A stretch of DNA of 64,000 nt from Rhizobium sp. BG4. GTDB lineage: Bacteria > Pseudomonadota > Alphaproteobacteria > Rhizobiales > Rhizobiaceae. The stretch's first letter is position 1. The number at the start of each line of letters is the position of its first letter. The notes below the pieces were generated by a model. It was not told the DNA's origin. It saw nothing but the letters and a program-made list of their open reading frames with translations, and ran no database searches. The stretch covers positions 124,001 through 188,000 of the forward strand of contig NZ_CP044125.1 in assembly GCF_016864575.1 (NCBI RefSeq). The letters are read 5' to 3'. The translations under genes were made by a program, and so were the position numbers. This document shows positions 62,765 through 64,000 of this stretch, piece by piece.

Positions 62765-64000
62765 ATGACTGCAGAAGACTGGAATTCCTTTGCCCGCGGC
62801 GCGGTGGCGCTGACGGCCGAGAATGTCGGGCGCTTCACGAAGGGGTTGCCGCTCAAGGCGAAGCTGGCGCTCCGCGGTCTTCTGCAGATGCAGCATGGCG
62901 CGCTGGCGATCGAACTTCCCGATGGACGCAAGGCCCTGATCAGGGGCAGCGTCGAGGGACCGCAGGCGGCCGTGAGGCTGAACAACTGGAACCTCGCCAG
63001 CCGGGCGATGAACAGCGGAACGATCGGCGTTGCCGAAACCTATATGGATGGCGACTGGCAGAGCCCCGATATCACGGCTTTCCTCGAGCTTTTCCTGATC
63101 AACAGTGAATCGGCGGACAGGCATTTCAACGGCAAGCAGGGCATCATGCGGGTCGTCGAGCGCGTCCGGCACTGGATGAACGCCAATACCCGCAAGGGCT
63201 CGAAGCGCAATATCTCGGCGCATTACGATCTCGGCAACGACTTCTACAAGCAGTGGCTCGATCCGACGATGACCTATTCGTCGGCACTCTATTCCACCGG
63301 CGCCAACGATCTGCAGTCGGCGCAGAATGCCAAATACCGGGCGCTTGCCGAAGCGACCGGCATCCGGCCGGGCGATCACGTGCTGGAGATCGGCTGCGGC
63401 TGGGGCGGGTTTGCCGAGTTTGCGGCGAGCGAAATGCGCTGCAAGGTGACCGGGCTGACGATCAGCCGCGAGCAGCTGGCCTTCGCGCAGGAGCGCATCC
63501 GAAAGGCCGGTCTTTCCGATCGCGTCGATCTGCGCTTTCAGGATTACCGCGACGAGAAGGGCCTCTACGACCGGATCGTCTCGATCGAGATGTTCGAGGC
63601 GGTCGGCGAGAAATACTGGCCGGCCTATTTCTCCAAGCTGCGTGAATGCCTAAAGCCGGGCGGCAAGGCCGGTCTGCAGATCATCACCATCAAGCCCGAG
63701 GCTTTCGACCAGTATCGCAGCAATCCTGACTTCATCCAGAAATACGTCTTCCCCGGCGGCATGCTGCCGACGCCGGATCATCTCGCCGAACTCGGGCGCA
63801 AGGTCGAACTGTCGATAGTCAAGGACTTCGGCTTCGGCCTGGATTATGCCCGCACACTCGCCGAATGGCGCGAGCGCTTCTGGAACGTCTGGGAGCGCGT
63901 GCGGCCGCTCGGCTTCGACGATCGCTTCAAGCGGCTGTGGGAATTCTATCTCTTCTATTGCGAGGCGGGCTTCCGGGCGAAGAATATCGACGTCCGACAG
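62765..64000 (+). CDS. cfa: Cyclopropane-fatty-acyl-phospholipid synthase-family methyltransferase, 3'-truncated by window edge
   Basis: At least 412 residues, open to base 64000. The SAM-binding motif VLEIGCGWGGFAEFAASEM lies near residue 205, and the Cfa-type blocks ISAHYDLGNDFYKQWLD and MTYSSALY are present. The family adds a methylene or methyl group from S-adenosylmethionine to an unsaturated acyl chain. It may make cyclopropane lipids or be a homologue that methylates acyl chains for other products, such as furan fatty acids. It starts 82 bases after DUF1365 with GGAGGAG before the ATG. Confidence 0.92.
   Translation, partial: MTAEDWNSFARGAVALTAENVGRFTKGLPLKAKLALRGLLQMQHGALAIELPDGRKALIRGSVEGPQAAVRLNNWNLASRAMNSGTIGVAETYMDGDWQSPDITAFLELFLINSESADRHFNGKQGIMRVVERVRHWMNANTRKGSKRNISAHYDLGNDFYKQWLDPTMTYSSALYSTGANDLQSAQNAKYRALAEATGIRPGDHVLEIGCGWGGFAEFAASEMRCKVTGLTISREQLAFAQERIRKAGLSDRVDLRFQDYRDEKGLYDRIVSIEMFEAVGEKYWPAYFSKLRECLKPGGKAGLQIITIKPEAFDQYRSNPDFIQKYVFPGGMLPTPDHLAELGRKVELSIVKDFGFGLDYARTLAEWRERFWNVWERVRPLGFDDRFKRLWEFYLFYCEAGFRAKNIDVRQ

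Overview
The window is a 64-kb stretch of chromosomal DNA from an alphaproteobacterium of the Rhizobiaceae, most likely Rhizobium sensu stricto. The evidence is the high-GC coding style together with lineage marker genes: ExoR, PopZ, a fused SecDF, the ErpA and TatABC/ScpAB neighbourhoods, the DUF47-Pit pair, twin DUF1127 mini-genes, and a small RNA with two identical anti-Shine-Dalgarno loops that matches the rhizobial alpha-r14 (NfeR1-like) family. No phage, insertion sequence or CRISPR array is visible. Three tRNA genes are present: Leu(UAG), Cys(GCA) and Asn(GUU).

Layout. 1-6.9 kb: radC end, a membrane-anchored tyrosine phosphatase, soluble transhydrogenase, a PAS protein, trigger factor, tRNA-Leu and a GDYXXLXY/DUF2157 membrane pair. 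6.9-9.4 kb: a gene-poor zone with the sRNA, two DUF1127 genes and a LuxR-type regulator with a degenerate receiver domain. 10.2-17.9 kb: the most unusual part, apparently one type I secretion locus. It holds two acidic, repeat-bearing putative substrates without classical RTX repeats, an ABC exporter with a disordered N-terminal extension of about 290 residues, an HlyD-family adaptor and a small HEPN-like protein. 17.9-23.5 kb: an MFS exporter with its divergent HxlR regulator, an acetyltransferase-TPR fusion, trmFO and a membrane-anchored protein. 23.5-27.7 kb: yajC-secDF followed by homologues of two mitochondrial complex I assembly factors (NDUFAF3-like and NDUFAF6-like).

27.9-44.1 kb is housekeeping: a DUF815 ATPase, then, all on the minus strand, dgt, argS, a SPOR protein, nagZ, scpA, scpB, tatA, tatB, tatC, serS, surE, pcm and an nlpD-type lipoprotein. 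This is the conserved alphaproteobacterial order. The DUF815 gene carries two apparent one-base deletions and scpA carries one, all in G/C-rich contexts. Because scpA is a core gene, sequence error is the likely cause.

44.3-53.5 kb: erpA, xthA, exoR, an AT-richer FadL-type porin, valS, popZ and a second PCMT-family methyltransferase. tolC, which I recall sitting between the popZ and pcm homologues in Sinorhizobium, is not there. 53.6-58.9 kb: very small membrane and secreted proteins, two tRNAs, and the DUF47-pit phosphate transporter operon preceded by a reverse-oriented Pho box. 59.0-64 kb: a translationally coupled photolyase / FAD oxidoreductase / DUF1365 / cyclopropane-type methyltransferase operon running off the window end, resembling photo-oxidative-stress lipid-modification clusters.
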